64,000 bases of DNA from Corynebacterium auriscanis (GTDB lineage Bacteria; Actinomycetota; Actinomycetes; Mycobacteriales; Mycobacteriaceae). Under the pieces are notes generated by a model. That model was not told where the DNA came from. It did not search any database and saw nothing but the letters and a program-made list of their open reading frames with translations. Both the position numbers and the translations under genes were made by a program. Below are positions 35,842 through 47,254 of the stretch, piece by piece. Numbering within the stretch: the stretch's first letter is position 1; each line of letters starts with the position of its first letter. The stretch spans positions 62,001 through 126,000 of the forward strand of contig NZ_CP047046.1 of NCBI RefSeq assembly GCF_030408435.1, read 5' to 3'.

Positions 35842-38019
35842 ATGAGCACTCCCCACCACCACGGTGATCACCCCGCTCCGGAAACAGACCACACCCACCA
35901 CCCGAATCATGCCGGTCACGAGCACCATGCGGATGCCGCCACCCACGACCAGGCCATGCCGCACGATCATCCGCATTCCACTGTCGATGAAGAACACCAG
36001 GTCCACGATCACGGTGAACACGCCGGCCACAGCGCCGCGATGTTCCGGGACCGCTTCTGGTGGTCGCTGATCCTGTCGGTTCCGGTGGTGTTCTTCAGCC
36101 CGATGTTCGCCGACCTGCTGGGATATAATATTCCGGAGATTCCGGGAGCCTACTTGATTCCTCCGGTCCTGGGCACGATCATCTTCCTCTACGGCGGCAC
36201 CCCCTTCCTCAAGGGCGCAATGACCGAGCTGAAATCCCGCCAACCGGGCATGATGCTCCTGATCGCCATGGCGATCGCCGTGGCGTTTATCGCCTCCTGG
36301 GTCACCACCCTGGGGCTGGGCGGGTTCCACCTAGATTTCTGGTGGGAACTGGCCCTGCTGGTGACCATCATGCTGCTGGGCCACTGGCTGGAGATGCGCG
36401 CTCTTGGTGGAGCCTCCTCCGCGCTTGACGCGCTGGCAGAGCTCCTGCCCGATGAGGCCGAGAAGGTCGTCGACGGGACCACCCGCACCGTAGCGATCTC
36501 AGAGCTAGCCGTCGACGATGTCGTGCTGGTCCGAGCCGGTGCCCGCGTCCCGGCCGACGGGACCATCATCGACGGAGCGGCCGAATTCGATGAGGCCATG
36601 ATCACCGGTGAATCCCGCCCCGTCTTCCGGGATACCGGTGAGACCGTGGTGGCCGGCACCGTGGCCACCGACAACACCGTCCGGGTCCGGGTGGAGGCCA
36701 CCGGTGGGGACACTGCCCTGGCAGGCATCCAGCGCATGGTCGCCGATGCCCAGGCCTCCTCCTCCCGGGCCCAGGCCCTGGCCGATCGAGCCGCAGCCTT
36801 CCTGTTCTGGTTCGCCCTGATCGCGGCCCTGATCACCGCCGTGGTCTGGACCATCATCGGCAGCCCCGATGATGCCGTGGTCCGCGCGGTGACCGTGCTG
36901 ATCATCGCCTGTCCGCACGCCCTGGGCCTGGCCATCCCCCTGGTCATCGCGATCTCCACCGAGCGGGCCGCGAAATCCGGGGTGCTCATCAAGGACCGGT
37001 TGGCCTTGGAGCACATGCGCACCATCGACGTGGTCTTGTTTGATAAGACCGGCACCCTGACCGAAGGCGCACACGCCGTCACCGACATCATGGCTGCCGA
37101 CGGCATTACCGAGGGCGAGCTGCTGTCCCTGGCCGCCGCCGCCGAGGCCGATAGCGAGCATCCCGTGGCCCGGGCGATCGTGGCTGCCGCGGCCGCACAC
37201 CCGGAGGCCTCACGCCGCCCACTGCGCGCAACCGGTTTCACCGCCGCCTCCGGCCGCGGGATCCGGGCCACTGTCGATGGCACCCAAATCCTCGTGGGTG
37301 GGCCGAACATGTTGCGCGAATTCAGTCTGACCATCCCGGGTGAGCTCACCGACATCACCGGTTCCTGGACGCAGCGAGGCGCCGGAGTGCTCCACGTCGT
37401 CCGCGACGGTGAGATCATCGGTGCCGTGGCCGTCGAGGACAAGATCCGCCCCGAATCCCGCGCGGCGGTGCGCGCCCTGCAGGCCCGCGGGGTGAAGGTG
37501 GCGATGATCACCGGTGACGCCACCCAGGTCGCCCAGGCAGTGGGCAAGGATCTGGGGATCGATGAGGTCTTCGCCGAGGTTCTGCCGCAGGACAAGGACA
37601 CCAAGGTCACCCAGCTGCAGGAGCGCGGTCTGAGCGTGGCCATGGTCGGCGACGGTGTCAATGACGCCCCGGCCCTGGCCCGGGCCGAGGTCGGTATTGC
37701 GATTGGCGCGGGTACAGATGTGGCGATGGAGTCCGCCGGGGTGGTCCTGGCCAGTGATGATCCCCGGGCCGTGCTGTCGATGATCGAGCTCTCCCATGCC
37801 AGCTACCGCAAGATGGTCCAGAACCTGGTCTGGGCCTCTGGCTACAACATCCTCGCCGTTCCCCTGGCCGCCGGAGTGCTCGCCCCTATCGGGTTCGTGC
37901 TGTCCCCGGCCGTGGGCGCGATCTTGATGTCCCTGTCCACGATCATCGTCGCCCTCACCGCCCAGCTGCTACGCCGGATCGACCTGGACCCGGCTCACCT
38001 GGCTCCGACCAACGGCTGA
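35842..38019 (+). CDS. copB: Copper-translocating P1B-type ATPase, CopB-like (CPH)
   Basis: A 725-aa exporter ATPase. The N-terminus is His-rich (HHHGDHP, HTHHPNHAGHEHH) instead of an HMA domain, and the ion-binding transmembrane motif is CPH (IIACPHALGLAIP); both mark the CopB subgroup. Phosphorylation motif DKTGTLTEG, TGES in the actuator, GDGVNDAPAL in the hinge. Eight hydrophobic segments fit the class. ATG 35842 has AAAGGAACC upstream. It pumps copper out across the membrane. A strong hairpin terminator follows. Confidence 0.93.
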   Translation: MSTPHHHGDHPAPETDHTHHPNHAGHEHHADAATHDQAMPHDHPHSTVDEEHQVHDHGEHAGHSAAMFRDRFWWSLILSVPVVFFSPMFADLLGYNIPEIPGAYLIPPVLGTIIFLYGGTPFLKGAMTELKSRQPGMMLLIAMAIAVAFIASWVTTLGLGGFHLDFWWELALLVTIMLLGHWLEMRALGGASSALDALAELLPDEAEKVVDGTTRTVAISELAVDDVVLVRAGARVPADGTIIDGAAEFDEAMITGESRPVFRDTGETVVAGTVATDNTVRVRVEATGGDTALAGIQRMVADAQASSSRAQALADRAAAFLFWFALIAALITAVVWTIIGSPDDAVVRAVTVLIIACPHALGLAIPLVIAISTERAAKSGVLIKDRLALEHMRTIDVVLFDKTGTLTEGAHAVTDIMAADGITEGELLSLAAAAEADSEHPVARAIVAAAAAHPEASRRPLRATGFTAASGRGIRATVDGTQILVGGPNMLREFSLTIPGELTDITGSWTQRGAGVLHVVRDGEIIGAVAVEDKIRPESRAAVRALQARGVKVAMITGDATQVAQAVGKDLGIDEVFAEVLPQDKDTKVTQLQERGLSVAMVGDGVNDAPALARAEVGIAIGAGTDVAMESAGVVLASDDPRAVLSMIELSHASYRKMVQNLVWASGYNILAVPLAAGVLAPIGFVLSPAVGAILMSLSTIIVALTAQLLRRIDLDPAHLAPTNG

Positions 38020-38040
38020 TTCCAGCAGGAGACACCCACG

Positions 38041-38083
38041 GCGGTGCCCGACCCAGATCGCTCATGTCCGGGTCGGGCACCGC
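38041..38083 (+). terminator. Strong hairpin after copB
   Basis: A perfect 14-bp stem (GCGGTGCCCGACCC with its complement) and a 15-base loop, starting 21 bases after the copB stop. No T run follows, so it may be a weak or factor-assisted terminator. Confidence 0.7.
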
Positions 38084-38427
38084 TGTATAAGCAGTTGATC
38101 AGGCGCACCGCGCCTTCTCGGAAGGCGTAGTCAGGTGCGTGAGGCTTCCGCGATAGTGCCGATTGTTTCATCCAGGACAGCGTCGAATTCGCGGTCGTCC
38201 TGGGTGACGGTGAGCCCTTCGGTCAGGGCGCGGGAGATTGATCGACATTTTGATTAGCGGCAGATAGTTGTCGCAGGATGATCGAATAGAGATCGCCGAT
38301 GGGCTCGACGCTGGCGAGCCGGTGAAGCAGATCGCCGCGCGTATCGGGAACAGCTACCAGAGTGTGGGGGGTGTCCACTAAACGGGGGTCAGGCCCGTTC
38401 GTTCGCCCGGTTCGGTTGCCGTTGTGG
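38084..38427. other. Gene remnants between copB and csoR
   Basis: Two minus-strand fragments look coding: SRALTEGLTVTQDDREFDAVLDETIG (about 38,140-38,240) and TLVAVPDTRGDLLHRLASVEPIGD (about 38,260-38,380). They are in different frames, have no starts and no recognised family. Probably pieces of a gene disrupted when the cluster was assembled. Confidence 0.4.
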
Positions 38428-38772
38428 TTAGGAGCGGGCGAAGCGGGCGATGGCGTCGGTGACTTCCTGGAACTTCGCATCCGCCTCCTCGCCTCCCAGC
38501 TGGGCGGCGTCGCGCACACAATGCTTCATGTGGTCATCCAGCAGGCCTAGGGCAACGTTGCGCAGCGCGGAGTTGACCGCGGAGACCTGGGTGAGGATGT
38601 CGATGCAGTACTGCTCCTCGTCGACCATGCGGTGAAGACCCCGGACCTGGCCCTCGATGCGCTTGAGGCGGGCGAGGTAGCGGTCCTTGTCGTTGATATA
38701 ACCGTGGGTGGGGTAGCAGGTGCCTGACGCATCGTCGGCGGGAACGGTCTGATCAGGGGTGAGGGCATCCAT
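38428..38772 (-). CDS. csoR: CsoR-family copper-sensing repressor
   Basis: A 114-aa four-helix repressor. KRIEGQVRGLHRMV is the family DNA-contact helix. The copper ligands Cys-His-His/Cys appear as EQYCIDIL and LLDDHMKHCV, the C-H-C pattern of CsoR. An N-terminal 24-residue extension carries an extra Cys. Cu(I) binding should release it from the ATACCCC-type palindromes found upstream of copZ, copA and the HMA-copB genes. It is read away from the YHS gene. Confidence 0.92.
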   Translation of the reverse strand: MDALTPDQTVPADDASGTCYPTHGYINDKDRYLARLKRIEGQVRGLHRMVDEEQYCIDILTQVSAVNSALRNVALGLLDDHMKHCVRDAAQLGGEEADAKFQEVTDAIARFARS

Positions 38773-38858
38773 GATGGTCTCCTTGCTAAAAGGGGTGGGC
38801 CGGTACGTCCTGGGTCAGTGCGCAGTTCGATCAGGAGGACAGGCCCGAGAGTGTGGAA

Positions 38859-38892
38859 CAGGGCGTGGTGACCTGGCGGCCACCACGCCCTG
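38859..38892 (-). terminator. Hairpin after the YHS gene
   Basis: A perfect 12-bp stem (CAGGGCGTGGTG and complement) with a 10-base loop, 32 bases past the YHS-protein stop on the minus strand. Probable terminator of the copA-YHS transcript. Confidence 0.65.
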
Positions 38893-38923
38893 TGACGTTA
38901 TCCTGCTGGATGGTCGGCAGATA

Positions 38924-39196
38924 TCAGCCTGCGTGGGCGTACTGGGCGGGGTTGGCGTCAAACTTCGGGCCGCAGCCGGGGCAGCAGAGCCAGTAACGCT
39001 GGCCCTCGTAGTCACGGTAGAGGCCCTTGGCTTCTGCCTCGGCCTTGATAACCGGGGTGCCGGCCATGACGGGGCATTCGGCCGTCTCGCCGATGGTGCC
39101 CTCGGCGTTTGCCGGGGTAGAGGTGAGGGTCAGGGACTCCGGAGCGGAGGTCTGGGTGTTGTCGGAGTGGCCGCAGCCGCAAGAGGAGTCAGACAT
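38924..39196 (-). CDS. YHS-domain metal-binding protein
   Basis: 90 aa. Begins SDSSCGCGHSD, then the YHS block: ECPVMAGTPV, then YRDYEGQRYWLCCPGCGPKFDANPAQY. The paired Cys motifs (C-x-x-C in CCPGC) suit copper or another soft metal. It follows copA after 36 bases in the same direction, so they are co-transcribed. YHS proteins often accompany or are fused to copper ATPases and are thought to hand metal to the pump. Confidence 0.86.
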   Translation of the reverse strand: MSDSSCGCGHSDNTQTSAPESLTLTSTPANAEGTIGETAECPVMAGTPVIKAEAEAKGLYRDYEGQRYWLCCPGCGPKFDANPAQYAHAG

Positions 39197-39232
39197 GGGG
39201 TGGGTGTCCTTATCGGTAGAAGGGGATGGGGG

Positions 39233-41590
<2,358 letters not shown>

Positions 41591-41674
41591 CAGTTATCAG
41601 TCCTCATTGAGAGCACATCGGTGTTTATTGTCTGGATTAGGCAGCATTCCCCGCCGCCCACTACCGCTAAACCT

Positions 41675-41691
41675 GTACCCCCTACCGGTAT
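41675..41691 (-). promoter_or_regulatory. CsoR-type operator upstream of copA
   Basis: GTACCCC-CTA-CCGGTAT, matching the perfect ATACCCC-ATA-GGGGTAT site at most arm positions. It lies about 85 bases before copA on its own strand and predicts copper-dependent derepression. Confidence 0.65.
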
Positions 41692-41732
41692 GGAACAAGG
41701 GCGGGTGTCCCTTGCAGGGTCGCGAATGGAGA

Positions 41733-41777
41733 AAGGGCCCGATCCCGCTGCCACACAATGCGGGGGGACGGGCCTTA
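41733..41777 (-). terminator. Imperfect hairpin between copZ and copA
   Basis: Arms AAGGGCCCGATCCCGC and GCGGGGGGACGGGCCTT pair with a few mismatches; the stem sits 12 bases after the copZ stop on the minus strand. Likely a partial terminator before copA's own promoter. Confidence 0.55.
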
Positions 41778-41788
41778 TGGGGGAGCGC

Positions 41789-41998
41789 TTAGGGTTTGAC
41801 GGCGTAGCCGGCTTCCTTGACGGCGGCGGCGACATCCTCGTCGGTGAAGTCCTCCCCGGTAACCTCCATGCGGCCGTTGTCGACGGTAGCTTCCACAGAG
41901 TTCACGCCGGCGACCTCGCCGACCTCCTCCTCGACGGAGGCCTTGCAGTGGCCGCAGGTCATGCCTTCGACCATGTAGTTCTTGGTGACGGTTGCCAT
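41789..41998 (-). CDS. copZ: Copper chaperone, HMA domain
   Basis: A 69-aa single HMA domain: VEGMTCGHCKASVEEEVGEV holds the C-x-x-C, and it ends AVKEAGYAVKP. This is the normal size of CopZ. It delivers Cu(I) to CopA's HMA domain. It is the first gene of the copZ-copA-YHS series and has its own CsoR-type site about 85 bases upstream. Confidence 0.92.
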   Translation of the reverse strand: MATVTKNYMVEGMTCGHCKASVEEEVGEVAGVNSVEATVDNGRMEVTGEDFTDEDVAAAVKEAGYAVKP

Positions 41999-42084
41999 TG
42001 TGAATGTCCTTTCGCTGGGAAATGCTTTTGGAGGTGACGAAGTAGCCTCCGAGCGGGGGCGCCCCTTCGGTTAATAGCTACCCT

Positions 42085-42101
42085 ATACCCACAGGGGGTA
42101 T
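42085..42101 (-). promoter_or_regulatory. CsoR-type operator upstream of copZ
   Basis: ATACCC-ACAGG-GGGTAT, with arms extendable to TATACCC/GGGTATA. On the minus strand TTGCTA and TAGGGT flank it at about promoter spacing. The third copy of this palindrome class in the cluster. Confidence 0.7.
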
Positions 42102-42457
42102 ATAGCAAGGGTGTGAGTGATCAGGGCAAGTAGGGAGGGTGCTCACGACCGCCCGGTGCCCTTCAGTGCTGCCTTAACCTCGCCCGAACGGCAGGGCGTT
42201 TGCCGAGCTCGCGTGGTGACCGGCTTTTCTGCCGGGCTTGCACTGGCCGGGGATCCGTCTCTGAGGTGGGGAGACGATAAAAGGGTGGCCGCTCGAGTCC
42301 GGCATGGGCCGATAGCACTCGAAGGGCCACCCCTATTGGACGGTGTCTCAGGTGAGATGTCCTCGTCGGCCACAGCGGACGTACTCAACACCCTGATCTC
42401 GCCCGGGTCGGGCCGGGATGCGGGGCAGGCGTCGCCGGCTAGTGGTCATGGGTCGGG
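42102..42457. other. Intergenic stretch between copZ and the Csp gene
   Basis: About 355 bases; open frames on both strands have no domain or ribosome site. Apart from the promoter of copZ at its left edge I see nothing to annotate. Confidence 0.5.
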
Positions 42458-42880
42458 TTAGGCTAGGGTGGCGAGCAGTTCCGCGCAGGCCTGTTCACAC
42501 CGGCGGCAGGCTTCGGCGCAGACCGTGCAGTGCTCGTGCATCTCAGCGTGGCGGGCGCATTCTTCTCCACAGGCCTGGCAGGCAGTACGACAAGCCTCCA
42601 GGACGGAGCGGATAAGGGTGACATTCCAGTCGGTGGGCCGGGAGAGCATCCGGCCGGTGGCCGTACAGATGTCAGCGCAGTCGAGGTTGAGGCGGATGCA
42701 GGTGGTCAGCTCCGCGACCATGTCCTCACCCAGGCAGGCGCCGGCACAGGCGGTGCAGGTCTGGGCGCACTCGAAGCAGGCGGTGATGCATTCGGCCAGT
42801 TTGTCCTTGTCGATCTGGCCTAGGTCCTTCGGGTGGGTCTCCAGCATGGCGTGTACGTGATGGGTCGTGTCGTGCTCCAT
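42458..42880 (-). CDS. Cys-rich four-helix copper storage protein (Csp/DUF326-like)
   Basis: A 140-aa protein with about 18 cysteines spaced as C-x-x-C and C-x-x-x-C along helices: CITACFECAQTCTACAGAC, CRTACQACGEEC, CTVCAEACRRCEQAC. This is the pattern of Csp proteins, four-helix bundles whose inner Cys side chains store many Cu(I) ions. No signal peptide, so cytosolic (Csp3 type). It is divergent from the YdhK-like gene, with a CopR box between them. Confidence 0.88.
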   Translation of the reverse strand: MEHDTTHHVHAMLETHPKDLGQIDKDKLAECITACFECAQTCTACAGACLGEDMVAELTTCIRLNLDCADICTATGRMLSRPTDWNVTLIRSVLEACRTACQACGEECARHAEMHEHCTVCAEACRRCEQACAELLATLA

Positions 42881-42974
42881 TCTCGATTCGATCCGGAAAG
42901 ACGGGCCGGTCGAGCCGACCGGCCCACACCCTCGACCCTAGAGGCCCGACTGGCCGGAATCCAGGGCTGGACCA

Positions 42975-42994
42975 TGAAGATTTCATGAAGAACC
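42975..42994. promoter_or_regulatory. CopR-binding direct repeat between Csp and ydhK-like genes
   Basis: TGAAGATTT-CA-TGAAGAACC: first half perfect, second half partial, against the CopR motif TGAAGATTT-NN-TGAAGATTT. It lies 95 bases upstream of the Csp gene and 243 before the YdhK-like gene, linking both to the CopRS regulon. Confidence 0.7.
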
Positions 42995-43237
42995 CCAACC
43001 TCCACCTAGTGGCTACCAGCCGCTAGAAACTCCCTAAGTAACGTGGCGAATGCTCGGCCGTAGCTACGCCGAGTGGGTCGGCCACAGGCTCCCAAGAGCC
43101 GGACGCTGCCCTACCCACAGCCTCCACCCAGTGGCACCTATCGAGCAGGAGGAGTGATAAACCACGACGCACTTGAAGCACCATCCCTCGCTGAGTCTCA
43201 GCTCCTGCACCAACCAAGAAACCTAGAAAGCATTATC

Positions 43238-43846
43238 ATGAAGCGCACCATTGCCCTCGCCGCCCTCGCCCTGACCTCCTCCCTGGCCCTGGCCGCCTGC
43301 ACGGACGACACTGCATCCGATGCCCCCGAGACCACGACCACCACAACCTCGGAGACGGCCACACAGTCCTCCGAGGAGACTGGCATGAACCATCAGATGG
43401 GTGCAGAGGGCCATGACCATCCGGCTGATGGTGGGCAACCCCCGGCAGGGATCGCAGCAGAGGAAAATCCCACCTACCCGGTGGACACCGAGGTCGTCCT
43501 CACCGCGGACCACATGCCGGGCATGGAGGGTGCTGAGGCGACGATCGCCGGTGCGTTTGACACCACGACCTACTCGATCAGCTACACCCCCACCGACGGC
43601 GGGGACCCGGTCACCGACCACCGGTGGGTGGTCCACGAGGAGCTTGTCGATCCGGGCCAGGCCCCCCTGCCGGAGGGGTCCGAGGTCGTCTTGGATGCCG
43701 AGCACATGTCGGGAATGAAGGGTGTGGAGGCCACCATCGACTATTCCACGGATGAGACGGTCTACATGGTTGATCTCACCGTCGACGGGATGACCATGAC
43801 CAATCACAAGTGGGTCACCGAAAGCGAGATCGCCCCGGCAGAGTAA
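43238..43846 (+). CDS. YdhK/DUF1541-family copper-associated lipoprotein
   Basis: 202 aa from ATG 43238. Signal peptide with lipobox ALAAC, a Thr/Ser-rich linker, a Met/His stretch (GMNHQMGAEGHDHP), then two repeated domains each with V-L-A-HM-GM-G-EATI (TADHMPGMEGAEATI and DAEHMSGMKGVEATI) and a HRWVVHEEL/HKWVTESEI end. This is the DUF1541 architecture of YdhK proteins, often next to copper genes. The His/Met clusters could bind copper at the outer membrane surface. Exact role unknown. Confidence 0.85.
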   Translation: MKRTIALAALALTSSLALAACTDDTASDAPETTTTTTSETATQSSEETGMNHQMGAEGHDHPADGGQPPAGIAAEENPTYPVDTEVVLTADHMPGMEGAEATIAGAFDTTTYSISYTPTDGGDPVTDHRWVVHEELVDPGQAPLPEGSEVVLDAEHMSGMKGVEATIDYSTDETVYMVDLTVDGMTMTNHKWVTESEIAPAE

Positions 43847-44067
43847 GACCCACCAACCGAGACCGTGTCCAAGAACCTTGGCACAGCCCAGTAGAGCCCT
43901 GCTACTCTGGCACTGCCAGATGGCGCGGACGTTGACTGGTCACGGCTCGAGCGACAGCCGATTGGAAGATGCCGCGACCTTAACCAATCGGCACCCAACC
44001 AGATGGCGTGATGGGAATCGCAGTGGTCCGATCGCGCAGCAGATGACGAAACGGAGGAAGGAAGGCG

Positions 44068-45009
44068 ATGACTGACGGTAACGGCGGTCGCAGCCACGCG
44101 GGGCACCTGCCCTCCAGCGGCGCCGCCCTGACGATTTCGGCGTGGCTGACGGGGATCTACTTCGTCATCGAGTTGGGCATCGGCCTGTGGACGGGATCGG
44201 TGGCGGTGATTTCGGACGCCTTCCACACCTTCTCGGCGGTGGGTGGCGTGCTGGTGGCCATCATCGCCGCCCGACTGGCCCGCCGCCCGGCCGATAAGGA
44301 CCGCAGCTTCGGTTGGTATCGCGCCGAGATCGTGGGCGCCCTGGTCAACGGCGGCTTCTTGCTGGTCATGGCGCTGGTCGTGATTGTGATGGCCGGCATG
44401 CGCATGACCGACCCCGTTGACTTGTCCACTACACCCATGCTGTGGGCGGCGGCCGGTGGCTTGCTCACCGAGTTCATCTCGTTGGGATTGATCTGGAAGC
44501 AAAGCCGCAGCGACCTGAACGTCAGAGGCGCGCTGTGGCACATTCTTCAGACTTTCGTCGGCAGCCTGCTCATCATCGTCACCGCGCTGGTGATCCGCTT
44601 CACCGGGTTCTTGCTGATCGATCCGCTGCTCGGAATGGCCTTCGGCTTCGTCCTGATATGGGCAAGTTGGGGCATCCTGCGCGACGCCGCCCATTTGCTG
44701 ATGGAGGGCACGCCCGCTGAGATTCGCCTGGGTGAGGTGACCGAAGCACTGGAAGCGCTCGACGGCGTTGAAGGCGCCCATCACGTGCACGCTTGGGCAC
44801 TGACCAGTGGACGTTACGTGTTCTCCGGTCACCTGCGCATCGCCGACGGGGCCGATCCACAGGCTGTGCTCCAAGCCGCCTCCAGCATGCTCAAGGATCA
44901 GTACGGCTTCTTCTTCGCCACACTGCAGGTGGAGGCCGCCTACCTCGACGAGTCCGACGCCGAAGCGATCGATGTCATGCGTGAGACGCGCAAGAAGGGA
45001 CAGGCGTGA
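44068..45009 (+). CDS. Cation diffusion facilitator (CDF) metal exporter
   Basis: A 313-aa CzcD/ZitB-type transporter that exports Zn(II), Co(II) or Cd(II) in exchange for protons. Six TM helices are visible. The metal-site motif of TM2, SDAFHTFSAVGG, and the TM5 stretch LLIDPLLGMAFG (D pairs) match the family. A cytoplasmic C-terminal domain (GVEGAHHVHAWALTSGRYVFSGHL) follows. ATG 44068 has GGAAGGAAGGCG upstream. It lies inside the metal island but outside the CsoR/CopR sites, so zinc or cadmium is the likelier substrate. Confidence 0.92.
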   Translation: MTDGNGGRSHAGHLPSSGAALTISAWLTGIYFVIELGIGLWTGSVAVISDAFHTFSAVGGVLVAIIAARLARRPADKDRSFGWYRAEIVGALVNGGFLLVMALVVIVMAGMRMTDPVDLSTTPMLWAAAGGLLTEFISLGLIWKQSRSDLNVRGALWHILQTFVGSLLIIVTALVIRFTGFLLIDPLLGMAFGFVLIWASWGILRDAAHLLMEGTPAEIRLGEVTEALEALDGVEGAHHVHAWALTSGRYVFSGHLRIADGADPQAVLQAASSMLKDQYGFFFATLQVEAAYLDESDAEAIDVMRETRKKGQA

Positions 45010-45317
45010 GAACCCTCCTTCTGCTTGCCTTGATCACGTTCTCCGAGGCGGCCATCAGGGAATGAGAAACTAGGTCTTCGTCGCTCTCCGCCCTGCTTTG
45101 CAACAGCACCGTTTTGATCACCATTGCCAAACTGAAGCAATAAGAAAGATAGGGACTTCCCCTGCGGTGTTTGAGCCCGCCGAGGGTCCGTCTTCCGCGG
45201 CGAGACCATGGACCGGCACCGTTCGATCACCGGCCTCCTGCCCCTGATGCTTGTACCAGCATGCGACGGTGACCAGCTGACCGGTTCCACTATCCTTACC
45301 GCTACTGGCGGCGCTGG
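45010..45317. other. Intergenic stretch with an IS6 end remnant
   Basis: At 45,094-45,111 the sequence CTTTGCAACAGCACC matches the right inverted end of the local IS6 elements, without any transposase beside it. It marks an earlier IS6 event and a join between the CDF part and the cadmium part of the island. Otherwise empty. Confidence 0.55.
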
Positions 45318-45542
45318 TTAGCCCGCCGGCGGGTAGGGATCATTGCCATAGGAATTGGACTCACGGAATTTGCCGTCACGTCCCTGGATTCGATGCTCCA
45401 ACCCCTCCCTCATTGCAGTGCTCCGAGCGTCTGCGATGGCTTCTGCCTGTGTGTCATATCGCTTCGAGATCCGCTCTGCGCCATCTCGGCGATTAGCCCA
45501 CCCATCTCCTGAGCGCACTGTGTTGATATTCCTCTTTGCCAT
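45318..45542 (-). CDS. DUF2188-family small protein
   Basis: 74 aa from ATG 45542, after GGAGGAAAT. Sequence NTVRSGDGWANRRDGAERISKRYDTQAEAIADAR fits the DUF2188 pattern (V...GGWAV...A......F.T..EA...A), a small domain of unknown function in many bacteria. Basic and soluble. It has no evident link to metals and sits between two remnants, so it may be a passenger. Confidence 0.72.
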   Translation of the reverse strand: MAKRNINTVRSGDGWANRRDGAERISKRYDTQAEAIADARSTAMREGLEHRIQGRDGKFRESNSYGNDPYPPAG

Positions 45543-46298
45543 ATTTCCTCCACACGTCACTGATCGCACTCATATTCGAGCATTGACCTGATTATAGAGG
45601 AAAGAGGATCTTAGTTTCCTTGTATAGTTCCCTCCCTGAGGTTCTGAATTGGGACCGAGTGTTCAATCAGGCAGCTCGGCCCTGACCCCGCCACGCTTTC
45701 GGCGAGCGTCTACAGAGTAGCGGGCCCAGGCACCCCGTTTCTCAGACGCTGTAATACGCCCACCTATAGAGGCGGTTACCGATACTGGTCCCACCGGCAA
45801 ACGCGAGGCCCTGTATCTGCACTATGGAAAATGACCGAGAAATCCGACATATCTCCCACTGCCTTGCTGATGATTCTGTTCAACTTCCATCCCTACATGG
45901 CAGTCATATGCCACATGGGTACGCCCCAAAAGGACAGTTTTTAAATTACTGTCAGAGTCAGAAGGCGTTGGCACAGATAGCCCCCCGTGAAGCAGGAGCC
46001 TTCGGCCGCCGAATTAATGCAAAAAGCATATGACAGTCTCGACGCCATGATCGACAAGGCACGATACGACCCGGCGACCGCCCAACACTTGCTCGAGTTA
46101 ATGACGTATCCCCAGGCGACGAGAACGCACGCTAGGATGTTCGCAATTCGTTCGCCCATCTCAGCATCCCACTGGAATTTCTGTCGCCCTAGCGTGGTCG
46201 AGTCCCTGCGGCAGCGGCTTTTCACAACTTCATGGGCGGTTCAGTTGATGCCGGTAAGGAAACCTAGAGAGGCCCTAGCAGCACGGGGGATGAGTTTA
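45543..46298. other. 0.75 kb of remnants between DUF2188 and cadD
   Basis: No intact gene. A plus-strand stretch near 45,987 (KQEPSAAELMQKAYDSLDAMIDKARYDPATAQHLLELMTY, split here for length) looks like the start of a real protein but runs into unrelated sequence. It may be a gene cut by rearrangement; I do not recognise it. Confidence 0.4.
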
Positions 46299-46895
46299 TT
46301 AAAGGCCGAAGGCGCCGCCGCTGACGAGGATGAAGATACCCAGGCCGATCAAGACGATAGGGAACAACACATGCTCCCAGCGTTCGAGAATCTCCGCGAT
46401 GGGCGGACGGGTGGCCACGAACTTCGCCAACAGGACCAGGCCCGCCACCAGAATCAGAAAGACAACGCAGTAGATGATAACGGTGGCGGTATCCACGTTG
46501 AGAAAAACCGGGACATAGACGCCGATATTGTCGCCACCGTTGGCAAAGGTCACCCCGGCGACGGTCAAGACGCTTACGTTCTTTCCGCTGACTTTCGCGT
46601 CATCGTCGTCGTCATTGTCTCCCCGCCAGGCTTGCCAGGCCGCCCACAGCCCCAAGGTCAGGGGGATCAGCCCGAAGTAGGGGATCGCCTCGGTGGGCAG
46701 GAAAGCATCCGCCCCTAGGGTGACCAGAATCGCGGCTGCGAGGATGCCCGCGAAACCAAGGTACTGCCCGGCCAGGATCCGAAGTGTGGTCCCTGCTTGG
46801 CCGGCCCCACGGGCGAAGAACAGCGAGAGCACGATGATGTCGTCGATATTGGTGGCGATAAACAGACCAACCGCCCCCAGGAGACCAGTTACCAC
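46299..46895 (-). CDS. cadD: CadD-family cadmium resistance transporter
   Basis: A 198-aa membrane protein of the CadD family. I prefer GTG 46895 (with AGAGGGG upstream), since the product then starts VVTGLLGAVGLFIATNIDDIIVL as in CadD; an ATG at 46922 adds nine polar residues. Family features are TNIDDI, a polar loop rich in Asp (GDNDDDDDAK) after TM3, and FANGGDNIGVYVPVF. Five to six TM helices. The regulator gene ends at 46,889, so the two overlap slightly and are one operon. Likely exports Cd(II). Confidence 0.9.
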   Translation of the reverse strand: MVTGLLGAVGLFIATNIDDIIVLSLFFARGAGQAGTTLRILAGQYLGFAGILAAAILVTLGADAFLPTEAIPYFGLIPLTLGLWAAWQAWRGDNDDDDDAKVSGKNVSVLTVAGVTFANGGDNIGVYVPVFLNVDTATVIIYCVVFLILVAGLVLLAKFVATRPPIAEILERWEHVLFPIVLIGLGIFILVSGGAFGL

Positions 46896-47254
46896 TTCCT
46901 GTTCCCCTCTCCGGTGGCACACCCGGGCACGTCACATGCCGAGTCAATACACGGGGCATTCTCGTCGGCAGCCAGAGTGGTATCCAGCAGTGAGTTCAAC
47001 GCCTGGACAAGATGGGCGTCGACGATCTCGTAGCGGGTCTTCCGTCCCTGCGGTTCGGCGACCACAATTCCGCAGTCCCGTAGGCAAGTGAGGTGGTTCG
47101 ACACATTTGACCGCGTCAGTTCCAGCTCCCGTGCGAGATCGGCCGGGTAGGCCGGGCCGTCCAGCAGGGCCAGGAGAATACGGGATCGGGAGGGATCGGA
47201 CATCGCCCGGCCCAATCGGTTCATCACGTCCAAGCGTGTAGCAATAGTCAGCAT
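46889..47254 (-). CDS. ArsR/SmtB-family metal-sensing repressor (CmtR/CadC-like)
   Basis: 121 aa from ATG 47254. Winged-helix DNA-binding domain: LGRAMSDPSRSRILLALL, then the recognition helix ELTRSNVSNHLTCLRDCGIV, and a beta-wing with PQGRKTRYEIVD. The C-terminus has CIDSACDVPGC, cysteines placed like the Cd/Pb ligands of CmtR. It overlaps cadD and should repress it until Cd(II) or Pb(II) binds. Its promoter carries a palindrome and appears leaderless. Confidence 0.9.
   Translation of the reverse strand: MLTIATRLDVMNRLGRAMSDPSRSRILLALLDGPAYPADLARELELTRSNVSNHLTCLRDCGIVVAEPQGRKTRYEIVDAHLVQALNSLLDTTLAADENAPCIDSACDVPGCATGEGNRKW

Noticed and set aside
36189..37661. 490-codon open frame on the minus strand
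   Set aside because: Antisense to copB; Ser/Ala/Thr-rich product with no domain or ribosome site.
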